Assembly (NCBI GenBank): GCA_000499405.2
Contig: HG738138.1
Coordinates: 8,802,888 to 8,866,887, forward strand
Length of the DNA stretch: 64,000 nucleotides
Source: Onchocerca volvulus
Lineage: Eukaryota; Nematoda; Chromadorea; Rhabditida; Onchocercidae
Reading direction: 5' to 3'
The position numbers were made by a program, and so were the translations under genes. Every line of letters begins with the position of its first letter. The first letter of the stretch is position 1. This document shows, in pieces, positions 28,001-51,491 of this stretch. The notes below the pieces were generated by a model that saw nothing but the letters and a program-made list of their open reading frames with translations, did not search any database and was not told where the DNA came from.

Positions 28001-31000
28001 AGACTATCTTGGACAAGATGAAGTTCGGAACAGGTTTGATATTAATTTTCAAGTTCCTTGTAGTGAAATTCGGGTGGTTTTTTCGCATATTTGGTTTTTC
28101 ATGACAAGAAACTTTATCGCAATGAGTATGTGTAATTAGTTATCTACTAATTTTAGAGGAGCCGAAAACATCGCTGATATGATCAGTTCATACAAGGAAT
28201 TGGCAGAAGGGTTTTTTAAAGCAGCATCTTCTCTGCGATTTGGAGTTCAGTTGAACGAATTAAATCGGAATACAAAAAATCTGTATGGAGACGACCATCT
28301 GCAGTAATTTCCTTTTAATTATTTTAATGTCATGTTTTTTTTTTTGTTCTAATTTTGTATCCTTTTAGGTTCATTGGTGAAGGGGTAACACTTGATTACA
28401 ATCAGGTAAAAGGTCGAGAAAACTGTTCTTTTTCAATGAATTTAGAAGCGTTTGATATGGAATTATTAGAAATTCTGTCGCCGGTCTCGTCCAGCACGGT
28501 ATTATTTTTTCCAGATTTTGTTCGGAGCAATATATTTATTGCAGATACATAAATTTAAAAAAAGTTTCATTTTTAAGAGTGCCGAAGAAAATATCAAGCT
28601 ATTTTCATTTTGCGATAGTCCATCAACAACTGAAAAAAGCCGTCGACTAATGGTTACTGTAGAAAATGGCAAAAATTCACAGGTCTGCCTTATAAAGTGA
28701 TGTTGACTTCTTACTCTTCAGTTAAATTCCTTCGTCTGAAATGATGTGTGAAATCCTGATATGTTTCCCTTGGAAATTTGGGAACCCGAATTGTCGTTTA
28801 TCATATAATGATTTCAGCATTATGATGTGAGAATAAACCTGGCAACTTGTGAAAGTGAATTGGATATTTCAATAATTGATCGGATATCTTCTCTTTTGGT
28901 CACGAAACCTTTTCACACTTATCCATTTCCTTCATCGATTCATAATGTTAACATATCACGAGGCTTGAAGTAAATTTTACGTGTCTATAATATCTTTTGG
29001 ATTTTTTTAAAGTGTTCCTTTTCATTCCTAGTGCTTTCAATTCAGTTGATGATTTTTCAGAACAGATTTACTCTTTACTGCTATGCAAGATGCAAACAGC
29101 ACGCCATTATTATTATCATTTCTTATTGGCTGTCCGGAATGGGACGTAAGTTTGAGGTCAGGTCTTTTTCATTTAGCTCATTCTATAACGTATAAAAAAT
29201 GCAATAAACTTTTGTTTTTTTTTATTAAATTTTAATTTGTTGTTAGTGGTACTATTTTTTAGGATACCTGTAGTAGATTTGCGGCGTTCTGAATCTTCTT
29301 CAAATCGAGCACCCCACTGGAAAAGAAATTTGCACGAAGAATCAATAAGACTGACCTTAACAGATGTCAGACTGGAGATGCCAACATTTGATGTATTGTG
29401 CTTAAGGCAACACGGAACAATTATTATTTCGGCATCTATTGTGAACGGTATTTTTTATCCTTTTCATAGGAAGAATTCCTGGCTTTTCAGATATAGGAGA
29501 TTACCTTATGGATTATCGGCACTGGATCATTTGGAAAAAATTTTCATTAACAATTTTTGTAACCTCAAGAATAAATTGAAGCAAATTAATAGAAAGCTAT
29601 AAAAGGACATAGTTTTCTCTTATTGTTAATGACGAATGAAATTTCAGGGTCTTTCAATTTGGTTGACAAAACTGGCTCAGCGAGTCTCGATTCTTTCTTT
29701 CTTTTTGCTGGTTGTTCAGAAACATGTGGTGGAGGTTGTGTCAGGTATATTGAAAGGGATTTTTTTGTAAAAATGACTCTCCGCGTTGAATTTAATTGTT
29801 GATTTTGCCATTTTTTATGCTGCTATTTGTTAATCATTATTATAAGATGTCACATTGATCGTCATGAAATTAATTTTTAGCTTGAAGCTTAGCTATGATA
29901 ATAGAAATAGTAGCTTGGAGTCGACTTCTGCACGCTGTAATGAAACAGGTTACTCATGTGCCTCGCAGTATGATGTTGAGAACGAAGCAGATGTAAAAAT
30001 GGAAGGACCGTTTTCAAAATGTATTATACGCAATGAGAATCGAATGGTTAGTAATTACTCATCTTCATCACATTGTTTTTTTTTTTTTCATTGTAAGGAT
30101 AGCAAAATGTTGATTTCATGATATTTAGATAATTGTAGTTGGAAATACAAAGGAGATGTTAGAATTTGGTGAAAATTGTTTATCAAATGCACGAATAAAT
30201 TGCGAATTAACTATTCCGGTGCTGCGTATTCACTTACCTAGTCGTCACTATTACGAAGTTATTTATAACAGGTAAGTCTTTTTGTTTTCCGTAATATCCA
30301 GTCTGAATAATTCAAGTAATGTAAAGCAGCACAAGTGGTGGAGCATGACAAGATATTTTATGAACTTCAGGTAAATTCGACTAAACTCCAGCGAAATAAA
30401 CGACGGATTTTGATCCGTGTTAATTATGTCAGAATGGTGATTTTCAAGAGAGTTTAAGATGAATCAAAGTAAAATTGGCTGTATCAAACCAGCGATTGCT
30501 TTCATCTAATAATAGGCTTATCGCAGTCGTGCTCAACTTTTTTTATATAGAAATTTCATGACTTTTGTAATTTCTTCTTCTGTAGTTGTTTTAAAATTCC
30601 AATACTCTTTGAACTATAACAAAATTTCGTTACATGAAGAGTGCTGAACGATTTATCAATGTGGCAACCATCTTCCCCTGTTTTCAATAGTTCTGATCGC
30701 CCAAGAGATATGGAATCGTCTGGGGACGGACTCTTTGAATTATGCAGATCTTCAAAAAGGAAAAGTAATTTTTCCTGAAAGCTTGTTTATTATCTTTCCA
30801 CAAGTTCTTTTTCTGCTTTTTAGATAGAGAGAGAGAGAGAGAGAGCTTCATTAACATTGAATTTCGTTCCTTAGATAATTTGTGTCATGTTTTAGTTTTT
30901 CAAGTTTTGGTTTCAAAATTTCTGGAATTATAGATTCTGCACATAGCTCATGTTCTCATGGTTCGACTCCAACAGTGAATGCATTAGGCAATGAAAAATC

Positions 31001-34000
31001 TCATGATTTTTGCTTGATGGCAAATATAAATGATGGCCGAGTGCTTTTAGGAACTGAATTTAAAGTTTGTTTTTATAGTTTTTCAAAGATTCGTTTTGTA
31101 ATGCAATTTTCCTAGCTTTACTACTTTTATTTTTCTGGATTTTAGGATGGGGTTGTGAAGAAAATGGGTCAAATTGGTGCAATTCTACACAAAACGCAGA
31201 TAATGACTGTTAATGGTTTTCATGGCAATAGGGAATTATCTTATTTCTACTCAACTTCCAAAATTGCCAATTTTTTCCATAAAAGTAAGTAAAAGTAACG
31301 TGCTCTTCGAATATTCCACTGACCCTTGAAGGATATATGCGGTGCTATTGATATCTTCAGATCTCACTGGAGATGTAGTCCCATATGAACGATGTGTTTT
31401 GAAGAGGGATTTTGCGCAGCATTTCAAAGAAGGAATTCAAGCAGAGCCGGTGATAGATGAAGAAATTTGTTTTCTGGAGGAAGAGGATAATTTCGCTGTC
31501 GCAATTAGAATTGATTTTCACTTTTCCGAAAATTTTAAGGTTTTTTTTTTTATTATTTGATCAATATCTATACCACCGGAGTTATTTTAAGCATTTATAG
31601 ATTTTTTTAGACAATTATGCATCCGTAATCTGATTTATTAATTTATAAATTTTTTCTCGTTTGAATCAAAAAGTTGGAACACGTTATTTCCTACTTGAAA
31701 ATTTTCGAGTATTTTTTTTTTGTCATGAATATCTTTATTTTCGATTTTCCAATTTCATACTACATTTTCTGTTGTTAATGCATTCTGGTATTTTTCCATG
31801 CCGGAAATAACCAACTCAAGGCACTCCAGAATATGCTAGTTGGAATTGGTATTCGTAATACGACATTACATTTGAAACCAAGTGAAAATGCGGAGGAGTT
31901 TTGGATTAATCAGTTGATCAGTTTTTTCGACATTGACGATTATGGTATTCTTGGCTATGAAGTCCCACAAATAACTACAGAACTACATATGCATTTGTCA
32001 TCCTCTTTGCTAGCTTATGAACATTATTTCGAGAATCCGTCACCTCCCATATCACTACGGTTAGTATTAATCCGATATATGTATTTATCCATTATTCCTT
32101 TATTTCTGTGGTTAGTAGTTATCCGAGTACTTATCAGTTGACTTATCGAATTCCTTAAATATGTAATCCAACATATGTATTTTAGGAGAAGTAAGTCAGT
32201 TAATACTGCATACCGCAGTTCGAAGTTTATCTTGCTTTTATTTTATGAAGTCCCGCACTTTTCAGAGTGATGCTTGGTTCTTGTGACATCAGTAGTCGAA
32301 TTATGCAGGATCTAGAAATATACAAATTTGAATGCATATTTGAGCAATTAAAGTTATTCGCATCATTCAGTGCGGATGCCCAAATCGTTGCGAATCAAAA
32401 TGAAACCAAAAAGTCTACAAAATTTAAGCCTAAATTCATACATATGCTTTCTGTGGGTATGTTGCAATTGGAGGTATGTTTTGCATTGAGTTGTCATCTA
32501 ATTTGTTAATTGATATAGGCTATCAAAAAACTTTGAGACTCTCTTCCTTATTTGTTATTGGAAAATGTGTCATTTTTTCCCGCTGTCCAACGAAAGCTGT
32601 AGTAATAGTTGATTAAAAAGTTCAGTTCAGTAGCTAATGTCATAAATTTCTTTCAGTAACTTCTTGTGCTTTTTGTATGATATGTAATTGCAACACCATA
32701 ATGACACACACTTCTTTGAACAATATTGTTGTTTCCAAAATATGTTAGCATTTAGGAAAATTTGCTGGTGTTGTAGGTTTCCGTAACTTTCAGGTGATGG
32801 CAGCTAAAAGTTTCGGTGCTGCTGATAGTAGATCAAAGAAATGTCCTCCATTTCTGGAAGTTAGGTGCAAAAATGATTTGTTGAAGGTAATTCTTTTTAA
32901 ATTTAATAATCCATTTACAAAGTTTCGATTCTTTGGATTATCTTTGGAACTTATCTTACATTCAACTTCTAAATATTGGATATCATCATTAATAATCAAA
33001 ATAGTTATAAAAGTTGCAGCTGTGGGCTTGTTCGGATTCCCTGTGTTTAGTCATTAATACGTTGGCTGAGCTGTTAAATGCGCAGACCTCCAAAATGGCT
33101 GAACCCAGAGCTGGATTGCAAACACCAGTCGATAAAGCAACAGTCCTGAATTTTAAAAGGCAGATATCCACCGAACAACAAATGGCTAATATTGAGGTAA
33201 AGTTTTTTGTTAGGAAATCTTTCTGTTAAGAAATATGTTCTACATTATATATTTCATGGCATTCCTAATTCAGTTAATATTCTCGAACTATGCTGAAAAA
33301 GTAAAGACCGATGAAAAACAAGCTTCCTGTCGCGGTTCTCCAATTGACTATCTTCTATGACGTAAAAATTTCCAATTTTTCCTCTCTTATAAGAACTTAG
33401 AACAAAAATGACGCACTTACAGAAACATGTCATCCCTATTTTGGATTCACATCTCTCCACTACTGTGTTAATTGTACTCCACGATTTATTAAGTTCGGCA
33501 GTTTTGTAATTAAAATAACTTAGTGCTTGTTTAGTGTATTTACCACATTGCATATTGATTATACTCCATTATTCATTCAAAAAAAGTAATTTTTGTTAGC
33601 GTTTCATTTCCAAGGGTGTTAAAGACTTTCTAGGCGATTGCGACTCATTTCATATTTCTGAGATGTAATTACTGTTGAACTCACTCATCTATTATGGGCT
33701 TTCATTAGTTTCTATCATGTATATCATCTTAGAGACCGTGGACTGGTCCATTCCTTTCGAATCGTTGAGCGATGTGAAATAATGCCCATCATTTGTTCAA
33801 AAAAATGGACATGTGTTGATAACCCCTCATAATTACGGCATTTAATGGAGAGTTCTGTTTTGATGTGATTCTGAATGACAAGCTAAACTTGTCATTCTCT
33901 CTTAACAATGTAAATATTCCTCTCCTTTTAATAAGGTTTTCGCTTTCGTCATAGCATTGAAGAGTTGGTGTTATTCTTTAGGAGAAAATGAAAGGATCAG

Positions 34001-37000
34001 TATGCTGTAAACCTGTGATTTTGTCAACACTTAATATCTCAGTTATACTTTACTGATAAGATATTTACATGTTGTCGGTAATGTGATAAAGTTCCATACA
34101 TAAGTTGTATTTGCAAATGACATCGATATGATTTTTGTGTACGGCTTATCTGAAGCTACTAGAGCGAAGTCTAACTTCTCACTGTTCTGATTTCACTCAT
34201 ATCGTTACGATGAATAAATTGAGTTCTAGGAAGATGACTGTTGTACGGTTTTCTTTTTTTTTATTTTCCACACGATTCGGCAAAATTCCGAACCGGAGTT
34301 TTGGAATTAGTTTTTGGAATGCTAGTTCGGAACATGAGAAACAGTATGATGTTTGTCTGATAGGCGAAGAAAAAGCAGTAAGGTAACGGAAAGGAGAATA
34401 GCGAAGATGTGGAGATAAAAAGAAAAGGAAAGGAAGGTGTACTGCTTCTGCATAATGCACAAGATTATTCATTTGATTTTTCAGGAATTGAAAATTTTTC
34501 CAGAAACTTGGTATTGAAAATCCAAAATCATAGAATTTGAGAGTTGATGAACCATTAACTCTCCTTCACCCCCTTTTAAATGATCATTTCCATCATAATT
34601 ACTTAACTTTATGTTTCGAAATTTAGCAAATGGTGCGATCAGCGGTATCACAATCCAGACATGAAATTTATGAGTACCCGACGGATTCACCTGTGAATTT
34701 GTCAGCCAGTTCTAAAGTACTATCGAATGCAGTTATAGGTAAGTTTTATCTAATTTTAATTGTATTTAAAAATAATTTGCCTTAAAAAGTTAGTACATGT
34801 TGTCTTCCTGCCAAATTGATTTTTTAACTAGCAAAAACATTTGCTGAATTTTGGCTAGTCACTTATAAATTAATATGCCACAGATTTAATTGATGTGACA
34901 AAAGAAAGTACGCCCAGAAATTCATCCGGAGCGCTTGGAATTGATGAAGGCTTTTGTCTACTTGATGAAATTCCGGGTAGTGGAATCACGGTATAGTTTT
35001 GTTATAATTTTTTATTTTCTGAAATGTGTTAAATACATTTGATATTTATTTTTAATGTTGAGTTAACATTTTTCCTCTTTAGTCGTACAGGATTTTAGAC
35101 TGGTAACGGCAAGCCATGGGCACGGTTTCTGTTCGTTGATGATGTAGCTCCTATTATTTACGATGATTATTTGACAAAAATCGATAGTAAGTCAAACAGA
35201 TCGGTTGTTTTCACCATGAACAAGATTCATACCCCGATTATCAAATACTCTATTGATGATGTGTCGCTGGAGCTTCATTTATATGGTGGTGCTGATTTCA
35301 GTAAGTTTTTAATGATAAAGTGATGAAAATTTCAAAGATACTAAACAAAGTTCTGCCATTTAACATTTTGTAAACGGTTTAAAACTATATGAATTCTAGC
35401 AGTTTCAGCCATTGCTGTTTACATTTTTTAGGCACTTCAAAACCACCTTCCAAACCTTACTGTATATCAAGTGGAGGAAAATTACGTCGTGACAATTCTC
35501 CTGTTGGTGGACATTACAGAGATTATTCTGCTCATGTAGATTTTCGTTTTTCTAAAGCAAGTTTTACTAGTCTGTTTGTGTTATTACTTTAGACGATTTT
35601 CTGATTCAAATTGGGAGAGAAATTGTAATTTTTTAAATTTCGACCATTTAGTTTATTTCAATCTTACTGTTGATGTGGTTGATTAATATTGTTTTTGCAT
35701 GTGAAATTTTATCTTTGGTGTGATCACAACTTATCATATTAGGTTAAATTTATATTCGAAGTATACGATAAAGGTGCACCCGCGTTATCTACAAGGTTGT
35801 TCAGTATCGGTTCAGTCGAAATTTTGGATAAAATGATGTCTTCAAAAATTAATAAGCTGCTTTATCCGGTAAGTTGCAACGACTAACTAGTTTTCAGGGA
35901 AGATTTTATTGAAGACATGCGAGAGCGCATGTTGCATTTTTTTTTAATTTTTGCTGTTCGTAAATTGTATTAGTTTTGCTGCATATTGCGTCAAATTATT
36001 GATTTCAGCATGTGTGGGATCAAACATTTCCACGTCATTCGCAGTCACCGATGTTTTCAGTTCGTTTATATGAAACTCCTCAGCATGAAGGTAAAATGAA
36101 GGTTTCCTTGTTGCCTTTGCGTATCAATGCCGACCAGGATACTCTGGAGTTTCTCGAAGATTATATGAATGATCTTTCGGGTGGCGTTGCTGTTTTGCAA
36201 GCAGGTTTGGTCCTTTTTTTTTAATATTTTGATAAATTATGTAGTTTTTCGAATAACCTATTGCAAAAGAAATTATTCAGAGTGATTTTTTAAATTTAGA
36301 AAATTTCGCAGCATCGAAAATGCCAGAAAAGCCGTGGTTAGAAGTGCATCTAGATGGAAATACCGATAGTACGCAATACGCTGGAGATGCATATTCAGAT
36401 GCAAAAGCAAACTGTATGGAGGTGGTGACTATGCAAAATGATTCATTTTTGAATGAATTTATTGGACGCCAACTGGAGACTTGCAACGATGAACAACGAC
36501 GGGATTCATTACTGACAGATGATCTACTTAATTTACATATTCGTCAGTATCTTAATATTATTGCATTGAACTGAGTATTAATTTTCGAATTATACTGAAT
36601 GGCCCTGATATATGAGATTTTAAAAAGCACTTTCAGGTGATGACTTACATCTGAATGAAGGTAGTAGCGATAATTTAATGATCAGTGGACGGTCAGATTC
36701 AGCGAGTAATTTATTTGATGAAAGTGGTAATTTGAATTCAGTTTATTCTTTTTATTCAGTCATTTATTTCAAAAATGAGTATTTGCATCATTTTTCATAA
36801 ATTTTATTCTACTAGCAGTTTTAGGACCTTTAACGGACGATATTACGAATTTGATGGATCATTTTAATTCCCTTTTTCCGTCATCATCGAGTGCTATGAT
36901 TCAGTGCTTCAGTACCGAAAAGGCTATTGACAATATTCCTGCTGTTTTGCCTGCCATGTGTGAAGAGGCAAGCAGTGTAAAATTAAAGCTTGGTTTAACG

Positions 37001-38904
37001 AAAGAAGAAAAGAAGGACGACGAGAAATCTGTTCCTGTACTGGTATTTGTTGTTAGCGTAAAAATTTTTTTTTCGTATGTGAATCTCGTGCTCTCTACTT
37101 TTTCTTTTTTTTTTTTTGACAGAAATGAGCGTTTTTTTCCAGAATGAAAAAATTTTTATGATTTTTTGAACTCATTTAATTGTATCTTCTTGTAATATAC
37201 ACATTTTTCGCTTTTAGAATATCAAGATTTCGTACAATTTATTCTTTTCTTTACAATTCCAGTTTGCTTCTTTCATGAAATTGAATGAAGGGAACGTCTG
37301 TCATTCTCTCGGAATCATTTACGTTCTTTTAGGTAGAATATCAGTGTGGCAAAAATACTTTGGAAATAGATTCCTGGGAAGCAGAATCGATCGTTAAAGG
37401 GAAAATTTACTTCAAGTGAGTAATACCATTTAATATAATATATTTCTAAGTCAATGGTTTAACGGATCATTCACTTTTTTTGCATTTTCATGTACTATTT
37501 TATTGACATTAACTATTATAGGGAATTTATTTTTTCGCCATCCGCGATGATTCGTTTGGATTTAAACGGGAAGCGCATGCGGCCCGACCAGGGTTGGATT
37601 TTGGGGCTTTTGGTGGGGCTGAGCGATTTCAAATGCACCGAAATACGTTTGAAGGAACTGAACTGTACTCGTGGGCTACTTGGATATGATCGATGTATTA
37701 AAGTAAATCATATTGGGGCTTTTCATTACATAGTTAAGATATCTTAGTGCTTTTAAATTATAATTATTTGTTTAATTGGTCTTTGTGTCCCATGCATATT
37801 TATCTGAAAAATTTTTAGTTTGCTATGAATGCCTGGCTCAACGATATTAACAACAAACAATTAGTACAATTTATTACATCATATGGACCCATCAAGTCAC
37901 TGGTAGAAATTGGTGAGTGAATTTTGATACGTCATGCCAAGAACTAAATTTTTTTAATCAAAAATAAAACTTTTAAAATTGAAATTTACGAAACTGGAGC
38001 GTGATGGCATATTGTTTTTCAATATTGATTATTTGTTAATTTCAATAAATTTTTTTCTTTGCTGTGTTATGAATTAACGGGTTACTAAAGTCTCAGTTGT
38101 AAATCCGAGAAATTTTAGGCTTTGGGATTCGAGATCTGTTTTTGATGCCAGTAAACGAGTATTGCAGAGATGAAGGTCATATCGTAAAAGGATTACAAAG
38201 AGGTGCAGAAAGTTTTGGAATATCCACTGCAACAGCTGCAGTAGATATGCTGCAAAGAATGGTCGGAGTTGTGCAGGTAGATATTTCCTCGTGTTTCTAT
38301 TCGCTCTTCATAGAAACGTGATATACGCTGAAAATTTGACGAAATGTTGCAGAGCGTAGCGGAGTTGGCATTTGATATTGTTTCACCCGAATATCCCATA
38401 TATCGACATCGAAGAAATATGATGGATTACACAGTACTTCGGCCACCAAATGATATCAGAGAAGGCTTTAATATGGCATTGGAAGCTATTGGGCGGGTAA
38501 GGAAATAAATTATGTGAAAATAACATTTAAAAGTATCTCGAATACTTAATTACTTTCCTTGGCATCACGAATAATTTTAGGAAATAAGTGATACTGCGTT
38601 AGATTTCCAATTAGCTGCGCTAGAAGATCAAGCTAGTGGTTATTCGACCGTACGCGGTTTTCTTCGACAAGCTCCAACCACAGTATTACGGCCTATAATT
38701 GCCGTAAGTAAAGCTACGGTTAACATCCTTGGTGGAATGAGGAATCAAATGAAACCAGGCAGTCACAGGTGGGATTCTTGGATAAACACTGAACCAGTAA
38801 GAGAAGTTTGTTTTGGTTTGGATTAAGAAATTTCTGAGGAGTTCTGAAATTTGAATTTTTTGCAGAGAAGAGATGGAAAAATGGAAGTGAAACAAATGTA
38901 TTGA
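25046..38904 (+). CDS. atg-2: Autophagy-related protein 2 (ATG2), bridge-like lipid transfer protein
   Basis: ATG2 bridges the ER and the growing phagophore and moves phospholipids for autophagosome growth. Forty-five exons in unbroken phase give 2,159 residues, somewhat longer than human ATG2A. The chorein-type N-terminus is clear ([16 protein letters not shown]; then [14 protein letters not shown], exons 25046–25219 and 25459–25642). Middle exons carry ATG2-type strands ([13 protein letters not shown] at 28818; [14 protein letters not shown] at 35099–35300; [20 protein letters not shown] at 36009–36204). The conserved C-terminal part lies at 37333–38904 ([51 protein letters not shown]). Exon 33 (35432–35556) ends at a GC donor rather than GT. 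The stop follows a 13-codon last exon at 38866. The largest intron is 33197–34626. A few central junctions (after exons 6 and 17) rest on phase alone. Family identity is secure. Confidence 0.95.
30826..30845. repeat. (GA)n microsatellite
   Basis: About ten GA units in the atg-2 intron between exons 30640–30764 and 30934–31064. Confidence 0.85.
33197..34626 (+). other. Largest atg-2 intron
   Basis: A 1.4-kb intron in a gene whose introns are mostly 70–350 bp. Short open frames at 33254–33553, 34135–34386 and 34197–34472 look like chance. No nested gene or RNA gene is recognised. Confidence 0.65.
35557..35742 (+). other. GC–AG intron in atg-2
   Basis: Exon 33 ends TCTAAA and is followed by GCAAGT; the intron ends ATTAG at 35742 and the next exon begins GTTAAATTT. 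Only the GC donor keeps the frame: the nearby GT (AGTTTT at 35560) would bring in a TAA immediately. The joined protein (DFRFSK, then [11 protein letters not shown]) matches the ATG2 family. Confidence 0.8.
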
Positions 38905-41760
38905 TTATTTACTGATTCTCACTATCACGTAGACGAACTATTAAATTTGATGGCTCAACTGTTGTAAATTTTGTAAGTAGTCTCAGATTTTCTGTTTCAA
39001 CCACCTTGTATATATTTACTGACGGAATCTTTTCAACTTCTAAAGGTTTAAAAAAAAAAAAAAAAAAAAGAAAAACAGATTAGTGCCAGTTAGACCGAAA
39101 TTTGTCCTTTTAATTACGATCTGTAGAGTTCTCCAAGGTTTGAACTTTATATTTGCTTCGTACCAGTATTCATATTGATATTTTCATTTCGATGCGCATT
39201 TATTATTAGTTGCAACTTACATACTTCTATAAGGCATAATACTGAAAATTCCTGTCCATTCATCGCTTTTATTGTCACACTTTTATATTGATTTGTAAAT
39301 ATTTACTTCTGCACTTGTTTTTGATACCATGTTTTATTTTGCAAATTTTTATTGTGAATGTCAGGACTACTGAATATTCCAGCTCGTGGAATCCTAATTC
39401 AAATTATTACGATTGCTAAAATATTCAGTGGGCTCGATAACACATTCACAATAACATTCAGTATACAGCGCGATCATCAATCCTCTTGAATGGGATTCAC
39501 GGTGATATTGGCTAGTCGTTTCATACAATCGCTTGTCAAACAACATAAATTTGCGTGGATGGTATTAATATGTGTTACATTCATTACGTTATTAATGAAA
39601 AGATGTCTTGTAGTAACAACTGGAAAGTCTAGGTAAAAACGAAATATTTTAAATCTAATGCTTGCATTTAAAGTGACTAGTGAAATATTAAAGAAACCAT
39701 AAGATCTACTACGGAAGCCTACTCTTCCATTATGCTAGGGCAAAAGAGATCAAGCACTGGTATCCAGTACAATCTATAATAGAGGGGAGCTACTGGATAC
39801 GCGATCAGTTAAAGTCGAGGAGAGAAGAGCATGGTTCTTCAGGAAATATGGCTCAAATTATTGCTTGGTAGCATATTTGCTAACTTGATGAAGAAAACTG
39901 CACATGTAAAATTTGCTTTATAAGGAGTGCACTTGAAAAAAGTGTATGTAAAAAACTTCCCGCAATGATATCTTGTATATGAACAGGTATAACAGACTGC
40001 TAAATAGGTAATAGTTAAGATAATCATCCACTGTCAGGGAGTGTTTACTTTTGCAGTGGGAAGTATGTGCAATGTGCCCTGCTTGCGAAGCAATCTTAGC
40101 ATTAATCATAAGATCCATGGAGAAAACAATTTTTTAATTAATGTCGATAGTTGATACGTATGGGTAAATCAGCATCAATAAATAATCGATGATTAAGGAT
40201 GTGAACGTAGAACGATGAGAATTACTCAATCACTTAATCTTGTATTTACATTATGGTAAGGTGAGTTACCCAGACTATCAAATAACTTCGAGTGATGAGT
40301 TTGTAGTCCTATCGTTTTTCTAGATATCGGGAGTTCATCATAATTTCGTAAGAATAAAAGAAGATGAAAAGAGGAAACGGAAGTGAGGTTATAAAAAGTA
40401 AGTGGAAATTATAAAATAGTAAGGTAAGAAGAGCAATTAAAACATCTGCCCTAGAAATTCCGGGCCGAATTTTATGTTGCAACATCATTCACAAAACTCT
40501 CTTCCAGCTTGAGGTTTTTTGAACCTTACTATCATTCTGGTCCTAAATCCAGAATAGAAATCCGTAACGCAAATGCCAGTTAGGTGGATAGAAATGACAG
40601 AGGAATGAGAAAAGAAAGACAGAAGGAAATTAAGATAGCGAAATTATTAATTACTATCATTTATACCAATAAATTAACCTCAGCAAATGAGTATATAACG
40701 AATAAAGCTCGTATTCTAGAAGCTGCCGAATAGACTTGAAATTTTCATGATCAAAAATACTTTCTATTGGTCGTGATCGAAATTCGGTAATTGTCTGAGA
40801 ATTTCTATAATTTAATAACGAATAAGGGTTAGGTATGAGAACAAAATTGTTGAAAAAAAAAAAAAAAAAAAGAAGAACGAAAAGCACATAAACAGAAAAA
40901 GATCTTAGGAATCATTGGAATAGAAAAATTGTTTTAGCAATTTTTAAACACAACACTGTTAAAAATAACAAAGAAAATTTTATAAAAAAAAAAAAAAAAT
41001 AAACGATGGAGGCCTTACGGAATGAAGCAATATTAATGAGTTATAATCCATCAATAAAGGCATATCTGGAGATAACGGCTCGGGATTTTTTCATCTATTT
41101 GGGATAGCAACCTATCAGTATAATTAAATTTATGGTATATTTGATAAAGAAATGTTCTTATAAGATAATGGAAAGAAACAGAAATAATAAGCTCAACTTC
41201 CATTTTCCTTATAATCTGATATGACACCGTGAAATGCGTTAAGATCATATAACAGCATGATAGATAGAATACAGCGATGGCAGCATAACGCAGCACCTTT
41301 CAAAATACCTTCCATTTAAAAGAAATAAGAAATTCGAGTTTTTCATTAAAAATCTTAAATTTTCATTCAAGTCTTTGTTTCTCATCGCTCTTCTATTGTC
41401 CGTAATCAGATACATGAAATAGAACACCAGAATTCAAATATCCTTCCAAAATGCATTCTTCCGAAATGAAATTGGAAAAATAAGTTTAAGAAACATACAA
41501 GGTTTCTTTAAGGACAAAATGTACTAGTTAGTCAGTAAATCCCGTTAGAAAGTGAGCAAAATAATTCCGTTCTATGCTTACTGTTAGGCCTCCAGAGCTT
41601 GAGCGAATGGTTAAATCTAAATTCCTTACATCACTTTGGATATAGCGAACAGGTACACATACAGAACAAATTCAAGACCGACTATCCATGTTTCTGCGCC
41701 GTTAGCATAGATTCCACTTCTTAATTAATTATTCAGTGACAACCGAAATGCAAACTGTAG
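38905..41760. other. Convergent intergenic region between atg-2 and syd-2
   Basis: 2.9 kb between two 3' ends, holding both 3' UTRs. A-tracts occur at about 39052–39069, 40855–40870 and 40984–41000. No coding frame with recognisable content is seen; the longest ones (41051–41296 and 40657–40887 on the minus strand) are Leu/Phe/Tyr-rich chance translations. Confidence 0.55.
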
Positions 41761-51465
<9,705 letters not shown>

Positions 51466-51491
51466 TTTTGTTTTTTCCTTATTTATGCCTG
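51466..51491 (-). promoter_or_regulatory. Probable 5' splice-leader or UTR acceptor of syd-2
   Basis: On the minus strand, ACCATTACAG ends at 51489, followed by a 23-nt A-rich leader and the ATG at 51465. This is compatible with an SL1 acceptor or the end of a 5' UTR intron. Confidence 0.4.

Noticed and set aside
34135..34472. Frames on both strands inside the large atg-2 intron suggesting a nested gene
   Set aside because: Composition is not protein-like, there are no splice partners, and nothing is recognised.
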